Shown: piece after piece, positions 42,512 through 51,266 of the stretch
How positions within the stretch are numbered: position 1 is the first letter of the stretch
Layout of the letters: each line of letters starts with the position of its first letter
From: Acuticoccus kalidii
GTDB taxonomy: Bacteria; Pseudomonadota; Alphaproteobacteria; Rhizobiales; Amorphaceae
Length of the DNA stretch: 64,000 nucleotides
Direction of reading: 5' to 3'
Assembly (NCBI RefSeq): GCF_021556395.1
Contig: NZ_JAKGCS010000009.1
Location: forward strand, 1 to 64,000
The notes under the pieces: generated by a model
Told to the model about the DNA's origin: nothing
What the model saw: only the letters and a program-made list of their open reading frames with translations
Databases searched by the model: none
Translations under genes and position numbers: made by a program

Positions 42512-42544
42512 GCCGACTGCGCCTATCGCGCTAAGGACACCCCA

Positions 42545-43249
42545 ATGCTCGATATTCCTGGCCGCACGGTCCGGGCCACCGCCGCCGATCTCGACGGCCG
42601 GTATGGCACGCTGGAGGCCGAAGAGGTCCTGCGGGAGATGATCGATCTGTTCGGAAAACGGATCGCGCTCGTCTCCTCGTTCGGAGCGGATTCGGTCGTC
42701 CTCCTGCATCTTTTGTCGAAGGTGGCGCCGGATCATCCGGTGCTCTTCCTTCAGACCGGGATGCATTTTGAAGAAACGCTGCGCTACCGCACGGAGGTGA
42801 CGGAAGCGCTCGGCCTCACCAATGTGATCGACGTCGAACCGCTCTTCATCGAGCTGTCACGCGAGGATCCGGCCGCCGATCTTCACCAGAGCGAACCCGA
42901 CGCCTGCTGCGCATTGCGCAAGGTCCGGCCGCTGTCGGCCGCCTTGCAGAACTATGACGCGTGGATCACCGGCCGGCGGCGTCACCAGACCTTCGCACGT
43001 CGCGAGATGCCGGTGGTGGAGCCGGACGGCGCGCGCATCAAGGTGAACCCGCTCGCCGCCTGGGATCAGGCCGACATCGACGCCTATATCGAGGCGCACG
43101 ATCTGCCCCGTCATCCGCTGGTCGCCGAGGGCTATCCCTCGATCGGCTGCGCGGTCTGCACGCGTCGTCCGGGTGCATCCGGCGATGCCCGTGACGGGCG
43201 CTGGAACGGTTTTACCAAGACCGAGTGCGGCATTCACTTCTCGAACTGA
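42545..43249 (+). CDS. cysH: Assimilatory adenylylsulfate (APS) reductase
   Basis: A 234-residue enzyme with the nucleotide loop ALVSSFGADSVVLLHLLSKV. The paired Cys in DACCALRKVRPL and GCAVCTRRPG bind a [4Fe-4S] cluster, and the catalytic Cys is in KTECGIHFSN. The two Cys pairs point to APS rather than PAPS as substrate. It gives sulfite for CysI. It is the last gene of the operon, followed by a strong terminator. No cysD/cysN sulfate-activation genes are in the window. Confidence 0.93.
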   Translation: MLDIPGRTVRATAADLDGRYGTLEAEEVLREMIDLFGKRIALVSSFGADSVVLLHLLSKVAPDHPVLFLQTGMHFEETLRYRTEVTEALGLTNVIDVEPLFIELSREDPAADLHQSEPDACCALRKVRPLSAALQNYDAWITGRRRHQTFARREMPVVEPDGARIKVNPLAAWDQADIDAYIEAHDLPRHPLVAEGYPSIGCAVCTRRPGASGDARDGRWNGFTKTECGIHFSN

Positions 43250-43257
43250 CGACGACC

Positions 43258-43284
43258 GGCGCGGGCTTGCGAGCCCGCGCCTTT
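43258..43284. terminator. Shared terminator of cysH and the convergent transporter gene
   Basis: GGCGCGGGCT (43258-43267) pairs perfectly with AGCCCGCGCC (43272-43281) around a TGCG loop and is followed by TTT. It lies between two convergent genes. Confidence 0.8.
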
Positions 43285-43287
43285 CCC

Positions 43288-43734
43288 TCAGCCGCGCTGC
43301 ACCATGATCGCCCCGGCGAGCACCAGCCCGAGGCCCAGGATGCGCATCAGCGTGATCGGGCGAAGCTGTAGGCCGAATGCGCCGAAATGGTCGGCGACCA
43401 TCGCCCCGATGAGCTGACCGGCGACAACGCAGACGAAGAACATCAACGCCCCGATGACCGGCGCGATGGTGACCCCGCCCGCGACGAAGATCGCCCCCAC
43501 CGTCCCCGCGAGATAGATCCACCACGGCACGGAGGTGAGCGCGGCCCGGCTGAAATCGGCCGAGCGGCCCATCACCAGGAACAGGACCACCGCGCTCAGA
43601 AAAGCGACGAAGACGGAAATGGTCGATGCGCCGATGGGGCTTTGGAGGGCGCGCGCGAGAACGGCATTCATCGCCGGCTGGACGGAAATCAGCGCGCCGA
43701 GAATGGCGGCTGCGAGCATGTAAGCCCATGCCAT
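43288..43734 (-). CDS. DMT-superfamily small transporter (DUF606/YdcZ type)
   Basis: A 148-residue protein with five hydrophobic helices, including WAYMLAAAILGALISVQPAM, VGAIFVAGGVTIAPVIGALM and LMRILGLGLVLAGAIM. The NAVLARALQSP segment is typical of the YdcZ/DUF606 family, which may export small molecules. The start at 43734 has AAGGA ten bases before it; the longer frame to 44163 is out of keeping with the family size. Substrate unknown. Confidence 0.8.
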   Translation of the reverse strand: MAWAYMLAAAILGALISVQPAMNAVLARALQSPIGASTISVFVAFLSAVVLFLVMGRSADFSRAALTSVPWWIYLAGTVGAIFVAGGVTIAPVIGALMFFVCVVAGQLIGAMVADHFGAFGLQLRPITLMRILGLGLVLAGAIMVQRG

Positions 43735-44146
43735 GAAAACGATCCTTCGGAGAGAGACTTGGCGGGACGGCGGGGCGCGGAATGGCGGCCTCGCAACCGC
43801 CCGCACTTTGCGCGGCGCCTGCCCTGACTGCAAGGCCGGACGCGCCGAAACGGCACGGGATCCCGGACCGCGCCGGGGACACCAGGCAGACCGGCAGACG
43901 GGTCGCGTCAAGGGTTTGCGCAAGGCTCGATGCGCAGGCCGATCGAACCCGCGCCCGTCGCCACCGTAGAACTCTCGCAGAATGGACAATTCGGAATGTC
44001 CATTCTGGATATCACTCGCGTTGACTTCGACCCTCCGGCGGAAAATTCTCCAATCAAAATTCGCGAAATCTTTTGCAGACCGATGAACATCGTCCGCAAT
44101 TCTCACCACCTGGCGAGACGAGAGACGCGAAACCGGAGGACGCCTG
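43735..44146. other. Divergent intergenic region before the M24 operon
   Basis: About 410 bases without a recognisable gene, lying between the divergent transporter and M24 genes. The first 240 bases show nothing distinctive; the rest holds one strong palindrome (43979-44006), annotated separately, and an AT-richer stretch at 44040-44100 that may be the promoter of the rightward operon. Confidence 0.5.
43979..44006. promoter_or_regulatory. Strong palindromic operator before the M24 operon
   Basis: AGAATGGACA (43979-43988) and TGTCCATTCT (43997-44006) are perfect 10-base inverted arms around an 8-base spacer. The site is about 140 bases before the M24 start. It is long and symmetrical enough to be a dimeric regulator site; no regulator gene lies next to it. 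Confidence 0.65.
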
Positions 44147-45445
44147 ATGAACAAAGCACTCAACCCGCGGATCCTGCAGCCCGGCGACGCCGATCCGAAT
44201 TGGGCCTGGGACCGTCACATCCCCGCCCTCGGCCATACCGCGACCGATTTCGAGCGCCGCGTCGACTTCGACCGGCTGCGCGCCTATCGCCTGTCGCGCG
44301 CCAAGGATGCATTGAAGAAATCCGAGTGCGGCGCCCTCCTCCTCTTCGACGTCAACAATATCCGCTATGTGACGGGCACGAAGATCGGCGAATGGGAGCG
44401 CGACAAGCTCTGCCGCTTCGCGCTCCTTGCCGGCGATGCGGAACCTTATGTCTGGGATTTCGGCTCGGCCGCCGTCCACCACCGCCTCTATGCCGATTGG
44501 CTCGACCCCGAACATTGCCGCGCCGGCGTCGTCGGGATGCGCGGCACGATCCCGCCCTCGTTCGGGCTCATGAAGCACTATGCCGAGGAGGTCGCCGATC
44601 TCCTGCGTCAGGCCGGCGTCGCCGACATGCCGGTCGGCGTCGACATCGCGGAAACGGCGATGTTCTTCGCGCTGCAAAATGCCGGAATCTCGGTCGTCGA
44701 CGGGCAGCAGGTCATGCTGGACGCCCGCGAGATCAAGAATGTCGACGAGATCCACCTCTTGAACCAAGCCGCCTCGATGGTCGACGGCGTCTATCACATG
44801 ATCTACGAAGAATTGAAGCCGGGCATTCGCGAGAGTGACATCGTCGCGATGTCGAACAAGATGCTATATGAAATGGGCTCGGACGATGTGGAGGCGATCA
44901 ACGCCATCTCCGGCGAGCGTTGCAATCCGCATCCGCACAATTTCACCGACCGTTACTTCCGCCCCGGTGACCAAGCCTTCTTCGATATTCTGCAATCCTA
45001 TCAGGGTTATCGCACCTGTTATTATCGCACGTTCAATATCGGCCGCGCGACGCCGGTGCAGAACGACGCCTATGTGAAATGTCGCGATTGGCTCGACGCG
45101 GCGATCGCGCTGATCCGCCCCGGCGTCGGCACGGACGAGGTCGCGAACGCCTGGCCGACCGCAGAGGAGTTCGGCTTTCCCGACGAGTTGTCGGCCTTCG
45201 GCCTCCAATTCGGCCACGGGCTCGGCCTCGCCCTCCACGAGCGGCCCATCATCAGCCGCGTGTGCAGCCTCGAAAATCCGATGGAAATCAAGACGGGCAT
45301 GGTCTTCGCCCTCGAGACCTATTGCCCGGCGAGCGACGGCTATTCCGCCGCCCGGATCGAGGAGGAGGTCGTCGTCACCGACAAAGGCTGCCAGGTGATC
45401 AGCCTCTTCCCCGCCGAGGAACTTCCCATCGCGAACCGCTACTGA
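44147..45445 (+). CDS. M24-family (creatinase/prolidase fold) protein with altered metal site
   Basis: A 432-residue 'pita-bread' protein. The N-terminal domain contains LLLFDVNNIRYVTGTKIGEW. In the C-terminal domain the first Asp ligand (FFDILQSYQGYRT) is present, and so are the His (FGHGLGLALHERP) and two Glu (GMVFALETY, ARIEEEVVV). The second Asp is replaced by Cys in RTCYYRTFNIG, where the family has SDITRTF. Metal-independent M24 relatives such as creatinase and ectoine hydrolase, and the DMSP lyase DddP, show the fold can do other chemistry. It starts an operon with a dehydrogenase complex, so its product may feed that complex. Confidence 0.8.
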   Translation: MNKALNPRILQPGDADPNWAWDRHIPALGHTATDFERRVDFDRLRAYRLSRAKDALKKSECGALLLFDVNNIRYVTGTKIGEWERDKLCRFALLAGDAEPYVWDFGSAAVHHRLYADWLDPEHCRAGVVGMRGTIPPSFGLMKHYAEEVADLLRQAGVADMPVGVDIAETAMFFALQNAGISVVDGQQVMLDAREIKNVDEIHLLNQAASMVDGVYHMIYEELKPGIRESDIVAMSNKMLYEMGSDDVEAINAISGERCNPHPHNFTDRYFRPGDQAFFDILQSYQGYRTCYYRTFNIGRATPVQNDAYVKCRDWLDAAIALIRPGVGTDEVANAWPTAEEFGFPDELSAFGLQFGHGLGLALHERPIISRVCSLENPMEIKTGMVFALETYCPASDGYSAARIEEEVVVTDKGCQVISLFPAEELPIANRY

Positions 45446-45456
45446 GGAGGCGCGCC

Positions 45457-46467
45457 ATGACACTCACCGACGCGCCGGGCGCCGCGAACGCGAAGAACGC
45501 GGAGCGCTATCTCCGCCTCTACCGCCAGATGACGAAGATCCGCGCCTTCGAGGACAACGCGAACGCGCTTTATCTCTCCGGCAAGATGCCGGGCCTCACG
45601 CACATGTATTCCGGCCAGGAGGCGGTCGCCGTCGGCATCTGCGAGGCGCTCGAAACGCGCGACAAGATCACCTCCACCCACCGCGGCCACGGCCATTGCG
45701 TCGCCAAGGGCGCGGCCTTCAAGGAAATGTTCTGCGAGCTCCTCGGCAAGGCGGAGGGCTATTGCCGCGGCAAAGGCGGCTCGATGCACATCGCCGACCA
45801 GGCGAACGGCAATCTCGGCGCGAACGCCATCGTCGGCGGCTCGGCCGGGATCGCGACCGGCGCCGGGCTCACCGCAAAACGGCTCGGCACGGGGGACGTC
45901 GCGGTCTGCTTTTTCGGCGACGGCGCGCTCGGCCAGGGGCTCCTTTACGAGGTCATGAACATGGCCGCGCTCTGGTCGCTCCCGGTGATCTACGCCTGCG
46001 AGAACAATCTTTATGGCGAATATACCAAGGTCGAGGAGATGGCGGCCGGCGCGCTGACCGCCCGCGCCGCGGCCTTCGGCATCGAGACCCACACCGTCGA
46101 CGGTCAGGACGTTCTCGCCGTCAATCGGCTCGCCGAAAGCCTCGTCGCGCGGGCCCGGCGGGGGGAAGGACCGTTCTTCGTGGTGCTCGAGACCTATCGC
46201 TATCACGGCCACCATGTCGGCGACATCAACCGCGAATATTACCGTTCGAAGGCCGAAGAGGCCGAATGGAAGAGCGGGCGCGATCCGATCACCAATTTCG
46301 GCAAGTGGCTCGTCGCCGAGAAGATCGCCACCGCGGAGGAGCTCGACGGGATCGGCGAGGCGATCCGCGCCGAAGCGGAAGCGGCCGTCGAGTACGCCCT
46401 CGCCGCGCCCTATCCGGGCGCCGAAGAGGTGGCGATGCACATCTATGCGGGGTCCGCCCATGCGTGA
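45457..46467 (+). CDS. 2-oxoacid/acetoin dehydrogenase E1 component, alpha subunit
   Basis: A 336-residue thiamine diphosphate enzyme subunit. The substrate-channel segment is STHRGHGHCVAKGAAFKEMF with GKGGSMHIAD. The ThDP motif runs from FFGDGALGQGLLYEVMNMAA to ENN. RYHGHHVGDINREYYR is the phosphorylation-loop-like region. It is closest in style to pyruvate or acetoin dehydrogenase E1alpha (AcoA). The start has GAGGAGG nearby and lies 11 bases after the M24 gene; the E1beta gene overlaps its end by eight bases. Confidence 0.88.
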   Translation: MTLTDAPGAANAKNAERYLRLYRQMTKIRAFEDNANALYLSGKMPGLTHMYSGQEAVAVGICEALETRDKITSTHRGHGHCVAKGAAFKEMFCELLGKAEGYCRGKGGSMHIADQANGNLGANAIVGGSAGIATGAGLTAKRLGTGDVAVCFFGDGALGQGLLYEVMNMAALWSLPVIYACENNLYGEYTKVEEMAAGALTARAAAFGIETHTVDGQDVLAVNRLAESLVARARRGEGPFFVVLETYRYHGHHVGDINREYYRSKAEEAEWKSGRDPITNFGKWLVAEKIATAEELDGIGEAIRAEAEAAVEYALAAPYPGAEEVAMHIYAGSAHA

Positions 46468-47455
46468 GCTCACCCTGTCGAAGGCCGTCAACGAGGCGAT
46501 CGCTGAGGAGATGCGGCGCGATCCGTCGATCATCCTGATGGGCGAGGACGTTGCGGAGGCAGGAACGCCGTTCAAGGTTCTGTCCGGCCTCGTGGAGGAG
46601 TTCGGACCGGAGCGGATCCTCGACACGCCGATTTCCGAGCCGGGCTTCACCGGCATCGCGGTCGGCGCCGCGATGACCGGAATGCGCCCGATCGTCGACC
46701 TGATGTTCGGCGACTTCCTGTTCCTCGTGATGGACCAGCTCTGCAATCAGGCCGCCAAGACGCATTATATGTCCGGCGGCAAGCTCTCCGTCCCGATGGT
46801 GCTGCGCACCAACATGGGCGCGACGCGGCGCTCCGCGGCACAACACAGCCAGTCCCTTCATGCGCTCGTCGCACACATTCCGGGCCTCAAGGTCGCGATG
46901 CCCTCCTCCGCCTACGAGGCGAAGGGGCTGTTGAAGAGCGCGATCCGGGACGCCGATCCCGTCGTCATCTTCGAAGACAAGCTGATGTATCAGGACAAGG
47001 CGCCGGTGCCGGAGGAGGAGTATCTCCTGCCCCTCGGCAAGGCGGAGATCCTGCGCGAGGGACGCGATATCAGCTTCGTCGCGACGTCCTCGATGCGCCA
47101 GGTCGCGGAGGCAGCCGCCGCGCGCCTCGCCGAGGACGGCGTGTCGGCCGAGATCATCGACCCGCGCACCATCGTGCCGCTCGACGAGGAGACGATCCTC
47201 GCGTCCGTGCGCAAGACCGGCCGCGTGATCGTGATCGACGAGGGGCACCAAAGCTTCGGCGTCACCGCCGAGATCGCCGCCCGGATTGCGGAAAAGGCGT
47301 TCTATCATCTCGACGCGCCGGTGGGGCGGATGGGCGCGATGGATGTGCCGATCCCCTTCTCCCCCGCCCTCGAAGACCTCACGGTGCCGACACCGGAGCG
47401 GCTCGTGGAACGGGCGATGGCGAGCCTTCGCGGGGAGCCCGTCCATGGCGCATGA
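46460..47455 (+). CDS. 2-oxoacid/acetoin dehydrogenase E1 component, beta subunit
   Basis: A 331-residue transketolase-like subunit that pairs with E1alpha. It has SIILMGEDVAEAGTPFKVLS, ILDTPISEPGFTGIAVGAAM, AAQHSQSLHALVAHIPGLKV and the C-terminal VIDEGHQSFGVTAEIAARI. The residues that hold ThDP and the E1beta His (AQHSQ) are present. The E2 gene starts within its last 11 bases. The exact 2-oxoacid cannot be read from sequence. Confidence 0.9.
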   Translation: MRELTLSKAVNEAIAEEMRRDPSIILMGEDVAEAGTPFKVLSGLVEEFGPERILDTPISEPGFTGIAVGAAMTGMRPIVDLMFGDFLFLVMDQLCNQAAKTHYMSGGKLSVPMVLRTNMGATRRSAAQHSQSLHALVAHIPGLKVAMPSSAYEAKGLLKSAIRDADPVVIFEDKLMYQDKAPVPEEEYLLPLGKAEILREGRDISFVATSSMRQVAEAAAARLAEDGVSAEIIDPRTIVPLDEETILASVRKTGRVIVIDEGHQSFGVTAEIAARIAEKAFYHLDAPVGRMGAMDVPIPFSPALEDLTVPTPERLVERAMASLRGEPVHGA

Positions 47456-48554
47456 CGTGTTGATGCCGCAGCTCGGCATGGCGCAGGACGCGGGCCTCAT
47501 CGTCGCCTGGCACAAGGGGCCGGGTGACCCCGTCGCCGCCGACGATGTTCTGATGGAGGTCGAGACCGACAAGGCGACGATGGAGGTGCCGGCCGGCCGC
47601 GACGGGGTCCTCGCCACGATCCGCGCCGCGGCCGGCGAGGAAGTGCCGGTCGGCAACGTGATCGCCGTGATCGCCGCGGACGCCGCCGAGGCCGAGCGTG
47701 TCGCCGGCGAGGTGGCTGCCGCATCCGCCAATGATGGAGACGCGCCCGTCGAGGCAGGCGCGACGAGCGCGTCGCCCGCCCCCGCCGCGGTCGACGCAAT
47801 TGCGGTGGCCCGCACGGAGGGCGCCACCGCCGAAGCGCCGCGCCCCACCGGCGCATCGCCGTCGGGGAACGGCACGGCGGACATCGCCGCCCCTGCGGCC
47901 GACAAGGGCGCCGGCCCGACCGGCCGCATTCTCGCAACGCCGAAGGCCCGGCGGCTCGCGGAGGCGCGCGGCATCGATCTCGCCGCGCTCGTCGGATCCG
48001 GCGCGCGCGAGCCGATCCTCTACCGCGCCGTCGCCGACGCACCCGATCCGGGCGAGGCGTCGATCGCCGCGCCTGTCGCCACCCCGATTGCCGCATCGAG
48101 CGCGCTCGAAGCCCTCGCCGAGCGCAGCGCCTTCGACGCCCTCCTCGCCGAGGCCGATCCGGCCCCGACCCGCGCCGCCGCGCTCGCCGCCTTCCTCGCC
48201 GGTGCATGGCGCGGATCGCGCGGCGCGGATTCCCTCCGCATCGCGGTGCAGACACTCGGCGCGCCGCCTTTGCGCCTCACCGACCCGGACCGCGTCCCCC
48301 TCTCTCGTCTCGGAGGAGACGACGCGGCGGCCGGCGACGGCGCGCCAGACATCAGCCTCTTCGATCTCACCGAAAGCCGCCTCGCCTCCTATCGGCCGGC
48401 TGCCTCGGGGACGAGCCTCACCCTCCTCGGCGACGGCACGGCCTTCCGGCTCCTCCTCGCCTTCGACGAGAGGACGCTGCCCCTCAGCGAAGCGGCGCAC
48501 CTCCTCGACGAACTCGCCCGGCGGATCGAGGACCCGATCCGCCAGCTTTTGTGA
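47445..48554 (+). CDS. Lipoyl/E1-E3-binding protein with degenerate E2 catalytic domain
   Basis: A 369-residue protein. The lipoyl domain has Lys43 in ETDKATMEVPAG. A long Ala/Pro linker and a peripheral subunit-binding domain (ATPKARRLAEARGIDLAALV, about 164-186) follow. The C-terminal ~150 residues look like the remains of the acyltransferase fold: where E2 has SxDHRVxDG, this has LLAFDERTLPLSEAAHLLDE, losing the catalytic His. It would carry the acyl-lipoyl arm but not catalyse transfer. A second gene (50270-51157) supplies a catalytic domain without a lipoyl domain. Confidence 0.82.
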   Translation: MAHDVLMPQLGMAQDAGLIVAWHKGPGDPVAADDVLMEVETDKATMEVPAGRDGVLATIRAAAGEEVPVGNVIAVIAADAAEAERVAGEVAAASANDGDAPVEAGATSASPAPAAVDAIAVARTEGATAEAPRPTGASPSGNGTADIAAPAADKGAGPTGRILATPKARRLAEARGIDLAALVGSGAREPILYRAVADAPDPGEASIAAPVATPIAASSALEALAERSAFDALLAEADPAPTRAAALAAFLAGAWRGSRGADSLRIAVQTLGAPPLRLTDPDRVPLSRLGGDDAAAGDGAPDISLFDLTESRLASYRPAASGTSLTLLGDGTAFRLLLAFDERTLPLSEAAHLLDELARRIEDPIRQLL

Positions 48555-48836
48555 GGGGCCACCCGAGGCGCGGGGCGTCGCCGACGCGCGCCGTGCCGCA
48601 CCACCGGCGGCCCCGACGAGGGGGACATTTTCGAGGTGAAGGGTACTTTCGGCGCGCCCTTGAACTAACTCCTCTTGCGTCGTGATAAAGGTCTTGGCGT
48701 CGGCATGGCGCGCCGGAGATCCACTCCGGCCACCGCCCGGTGAGCGACCGGACCGACGCGACAGACGCCGAGCTGGGTGTCGCCATGGCAAACGCCGACG
48801 CGACGGCCCCAGCATGAAGAATGGACGGAGCACCTC

Positions 48837-50267
48837 ATGAAACACACCCAACTCTATATCGGCGGTCAATGGCGCGACGCCTCCGATGGCGGCACGTTCG
48901 AGGTCTTGAACCCCGCCGACGAGCAGGTGCTCGCGACCGTCGCCTCCGGCACGGTCGAGGATGCGAAGGCCGCGCTCGAAGCCGCCGACGGTGCCTTCGC
49001 CGAATGGCGGGCGCGCACGCCCCGTGATCGGGCCGAGATCCTGCGCAAGGCGTTCGAGCTCTTCACCGCCAATCTCGACGAGTTCGCCAAGCTGATTACG
49101 CTCGAAAACGGCAAGGCGAGCGCCGATGCGATGGCCGAGGCGAAATATTCGGCGGAGTTCTTCCGCTGGTATGCCGAGGAGGCCGTCCGCGCCGAGGGGC
49201 AGATCGGCATGGCGCCGGCCTCGGGTGCGCGCATCGTCGTGCACCACAAGCCGGCGGGGATCGCCGTTCTCGTGACGCCGTGGAACTTCCCGGCGGCGAT
49301 GGGCACGCGCAAGATCGCGCCGGCGCTTGCGGCGGGTTGCCCGGTCGTGATCAAGCCGGCCTCAGAGACGCCGCTCACGATGCTCGCGCTTATGCCGATC
49401 CTCGAAGAGGCGGGCGTGCCGCCGGGCGTCGTCAACGTGCTGCCGAGCCGCTCCTCGGGCGCCGTCGTCGGCGCGATGCTGGAGGATATGCGCGTGCGCG
49501 TCGTCTCCTTCACCGGGTCGACCGAAGTCGGCCGCAAGCTCCTTCATGCCGCGGCGGACAATGTGATCAAGCCGGCGATGGAGCTCGGCGGCAACGCGCC
49601 CTTCATCGTCTTCGAGGACGCCGATCTCGACGCCGCGGCCGACGGGCTGATGCTCGCCAAGATGCGCAATATCGGTGAGGCCTGCACCGCCGCGAACCGC
49701 ATCTACGTGCACGAGAAGGTGGAAGAGGCGTTCGTGTCGAAATACACCGACCGGATGGCCGCGCTCAAAATGGGCAATGGTCTCGATGACGGGATCGATG
49801 TCGGCCCGCTGGTCAACGCCGAAACGCGCGACAAGGTCGCCCATTTCGTCGACGACGCGGTGGCGAAGGGCGCGAAGGTCCGCCTCGGCGGCCAGCGGCC
49901 CAACGTCAAGGGCTTCTTCTATCCGCCGACCGTGCTCACCGCCGTCCCCGATGATGCCGAGTGCCTGAAGGACGAGATCTTCGGCCCCGTCGCCGCGATC
50001 CAGACCTTCAACGACGAGGCGGAGATCATCCGCCGCTCGAACGACACGATCTATGGCCTCGTCGCCTATCTCTATACCGGCGACCTGAAGCGGGGCCTGC
50101 GTGTCTCCGAAGCGTTGGAGTTCGGCATGGTCGGGCTCAATCGCGGCCTCGTCTCCGATCCCGCCGCCCCGTTCGGCGGGGTGAAGCAATCCGGTCTCGG
50201 CCGCGAAGGCGGCAAAGAGGGGATGCTGGAGTTCATGGAAGCCCAATATATCTCGACGAACTGGTAA
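48837..50267 (+). CDS. NAD(P)-dependent semialdehyde dehydrogenase (SSADH-like)
   Basis: A 476-residue aldehyde dehydrogenase. VLVTPWNFPAAMGTRKIAPA binds the cofactor, MELGGNAPFIVFEDADLDAA contains the general-base Glu near residue 248, and the nucleophile Cys is in NIGEACTAANRIYV near 282. LENGKASADAMAEAKYSAEF and FGGVKQSGLGREGGKEGMLE are typical of succinate/glutarate semialdehyde dehydrogenases. The ATG at 48837 is chosen; about 280 bases without a recognisable gene precede it. It is inserted between the two halves of the split E2, so its aldehyde probably belongs to the same route. Confidence 0.88.
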   Translation: MKHTQLYIGGQWRDASDGGTFEVLNPADEQVLATVASGTVEDAKAALEAADGAFAEWRARTPRDRAEILRKAFELFTANLDEFAKLITLENGKASADAMAEAKYSAEFFRWYAEEAVRAEGQIGMAPASGARIVVHHKPAGIAVLVTPWNFPAAMGTRKIAPALAAGCPVVIKPASETPLTMLALMPILEEAGVPPGVVNVLPSRSSGAVVGAMLEDMRVRVVSFTGSTEVGRKLLHAAADNVIKPAMELGGNAPFIVFEDADLDAAADGLMLAKMRNIGEACTAANRIYVHEKVEEAFVSKYTDRMAALKMGNGLDDGIDVGPLVNAETRDKVAHFVDDAVAKGAKVRLGGQRPNVKGFFYPPTVLTAVPDDAECLKDEIFGPVAAIQTFNDEAEIIRRSNDTIYGLVAYLYTGDLKRGLRVSEALEFGMVGLNRGLVSDPAAPFGGVKQSGLGREGGKEGMLEFMEAQYISTNW

Positions 50268-50269
50268 AA

Positions 50270-51157
50270 ATGATGGACGTCGCCGCAAGCCCCAGTGTCC
50301 GCCGCTATGCCCGTGAGTTGGGCATCGATATCGCCCGCCTCGGTGAGGAGCTCCAATCCGACACCGTGACGCGCCGCGATGTCGAGCGGAAGGCGGCCGG
50401 CGGCGGCGTTCCCGCAACGGATGCGGCCTCCCTTTATTGGGAGGTCGACCATGCGCAATACGGCCCCGTCAGCGATGAGCCGGTGCCGCGACGCGAACAG
50501 GTGGCGGCTGCCAACCTTGCCGCGGCGCAGGCGCTGATCCCGGCCGTCACCCACCATGACCGCGCCGAGATCGCCGGCATCGAAGCCGCCCGCACCCGGC
50601 TGAAGCCGCTCGCCGAGGCGGCCGGCGTGCGCCTTACCGCCCTCGCCTTCCACGTGAAGGCGCTCGCGCGCACCCTCGCCCTCTATCCCCGTTTCAACGC
50701 CTCGCTGTCGCCGGACGGCACGCGGCTCGTCATCAAGCATTATTGCCATGTCGGCATCGCGGTCGACACGCCGCACGGGCTGATGGTCCCGGTGGTGCGC
50801 AATGCGGATCGGAAAGGGCTTCTGTCGATCGCCGCGGAGATCGGCGCTCTCGCCGCCCGCGCGCGCGATCGCAAACTTCGCTCGCAGGAGATGGGCGGCG
50901 CGTCGATGTCGATCACCAATCTCGGCGGGATCGGCGGGACGGGCTTCACCCCGATCGTGAACCCGCCCGAGGTCGCGATCCTCGGCCTCTGCCGCAGCGA
51001 GACGGTGCCGGTGTGGACGGGCGAGGCGTTCGAGCCGCGGCTCATGGTGCCGCTCGCCCTCTCCTATGATCACCGTGTCATCAATGGTGCGGACGCCGCC
51101 CGCTTCCTGGCCCATTATGCCCGCCTCTTGGCCGAGCCGGCGCGCCTTCTTCTCTGA
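50270..51157 (+). CDS. 2-oxoacid dehydrogenase E2 catalytic subunit lacking a lipoyl domain
   Basis: A 295-residue acyltransferase. It begins directly with a subunit-binding domain (SPSVRRYARELGIDIARL). The catalytic domain then has HYCHVGIAVDTPHGLMVPVV, MSITNLGGIGGTGFTPIVNP and the active-site His in LSYDHRVINGADAARFL near residue 268. The Asn in DHRVING is found in some true E2 enzymes. There is no lipoyl domain, so it must use the lipoyl arm of another protein, most simply the gene at 47445. The start is three bases after the aldehyde dehydrogenase stop (ATG 50270 or 50273). Confidence 0.88.
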   Translation: MMDVAASPSVRRYARELGIDIARLGEELQSDTVTRRDVERKAAGGGVPATDAASLYWEVDHAQYGPVSDEPVPRREQVAAANLAAAQALIPAVTHHDRAEIAGIEAARTRLKPLAEAAGVRLTALAFHVKALARTLALYPRFNASLSPDGTRLVIKHYCHVGIAVDTPHGLMVPVVRNADRKGLLSIAAEIGALAARARDRKLRSQEMGGASMSITNLGGIGGTGFTPIVNPPEVAILGLCRSETVPVWTGEAFEPRLMVPLALSYDHRVINGADAARFLAHYARLLAEPARLLL

Positions 51158-51266
51158 TCCGTCTACCCAAGGCGCGCGAATTCTGCTCCGATAACCGAAT
51201 GCCGATGCCCTCTCCCGCCCGCTTCGTTCGAGCGCACCCTCCCCAGCGCGCGCCGCGAGGCCGGCG

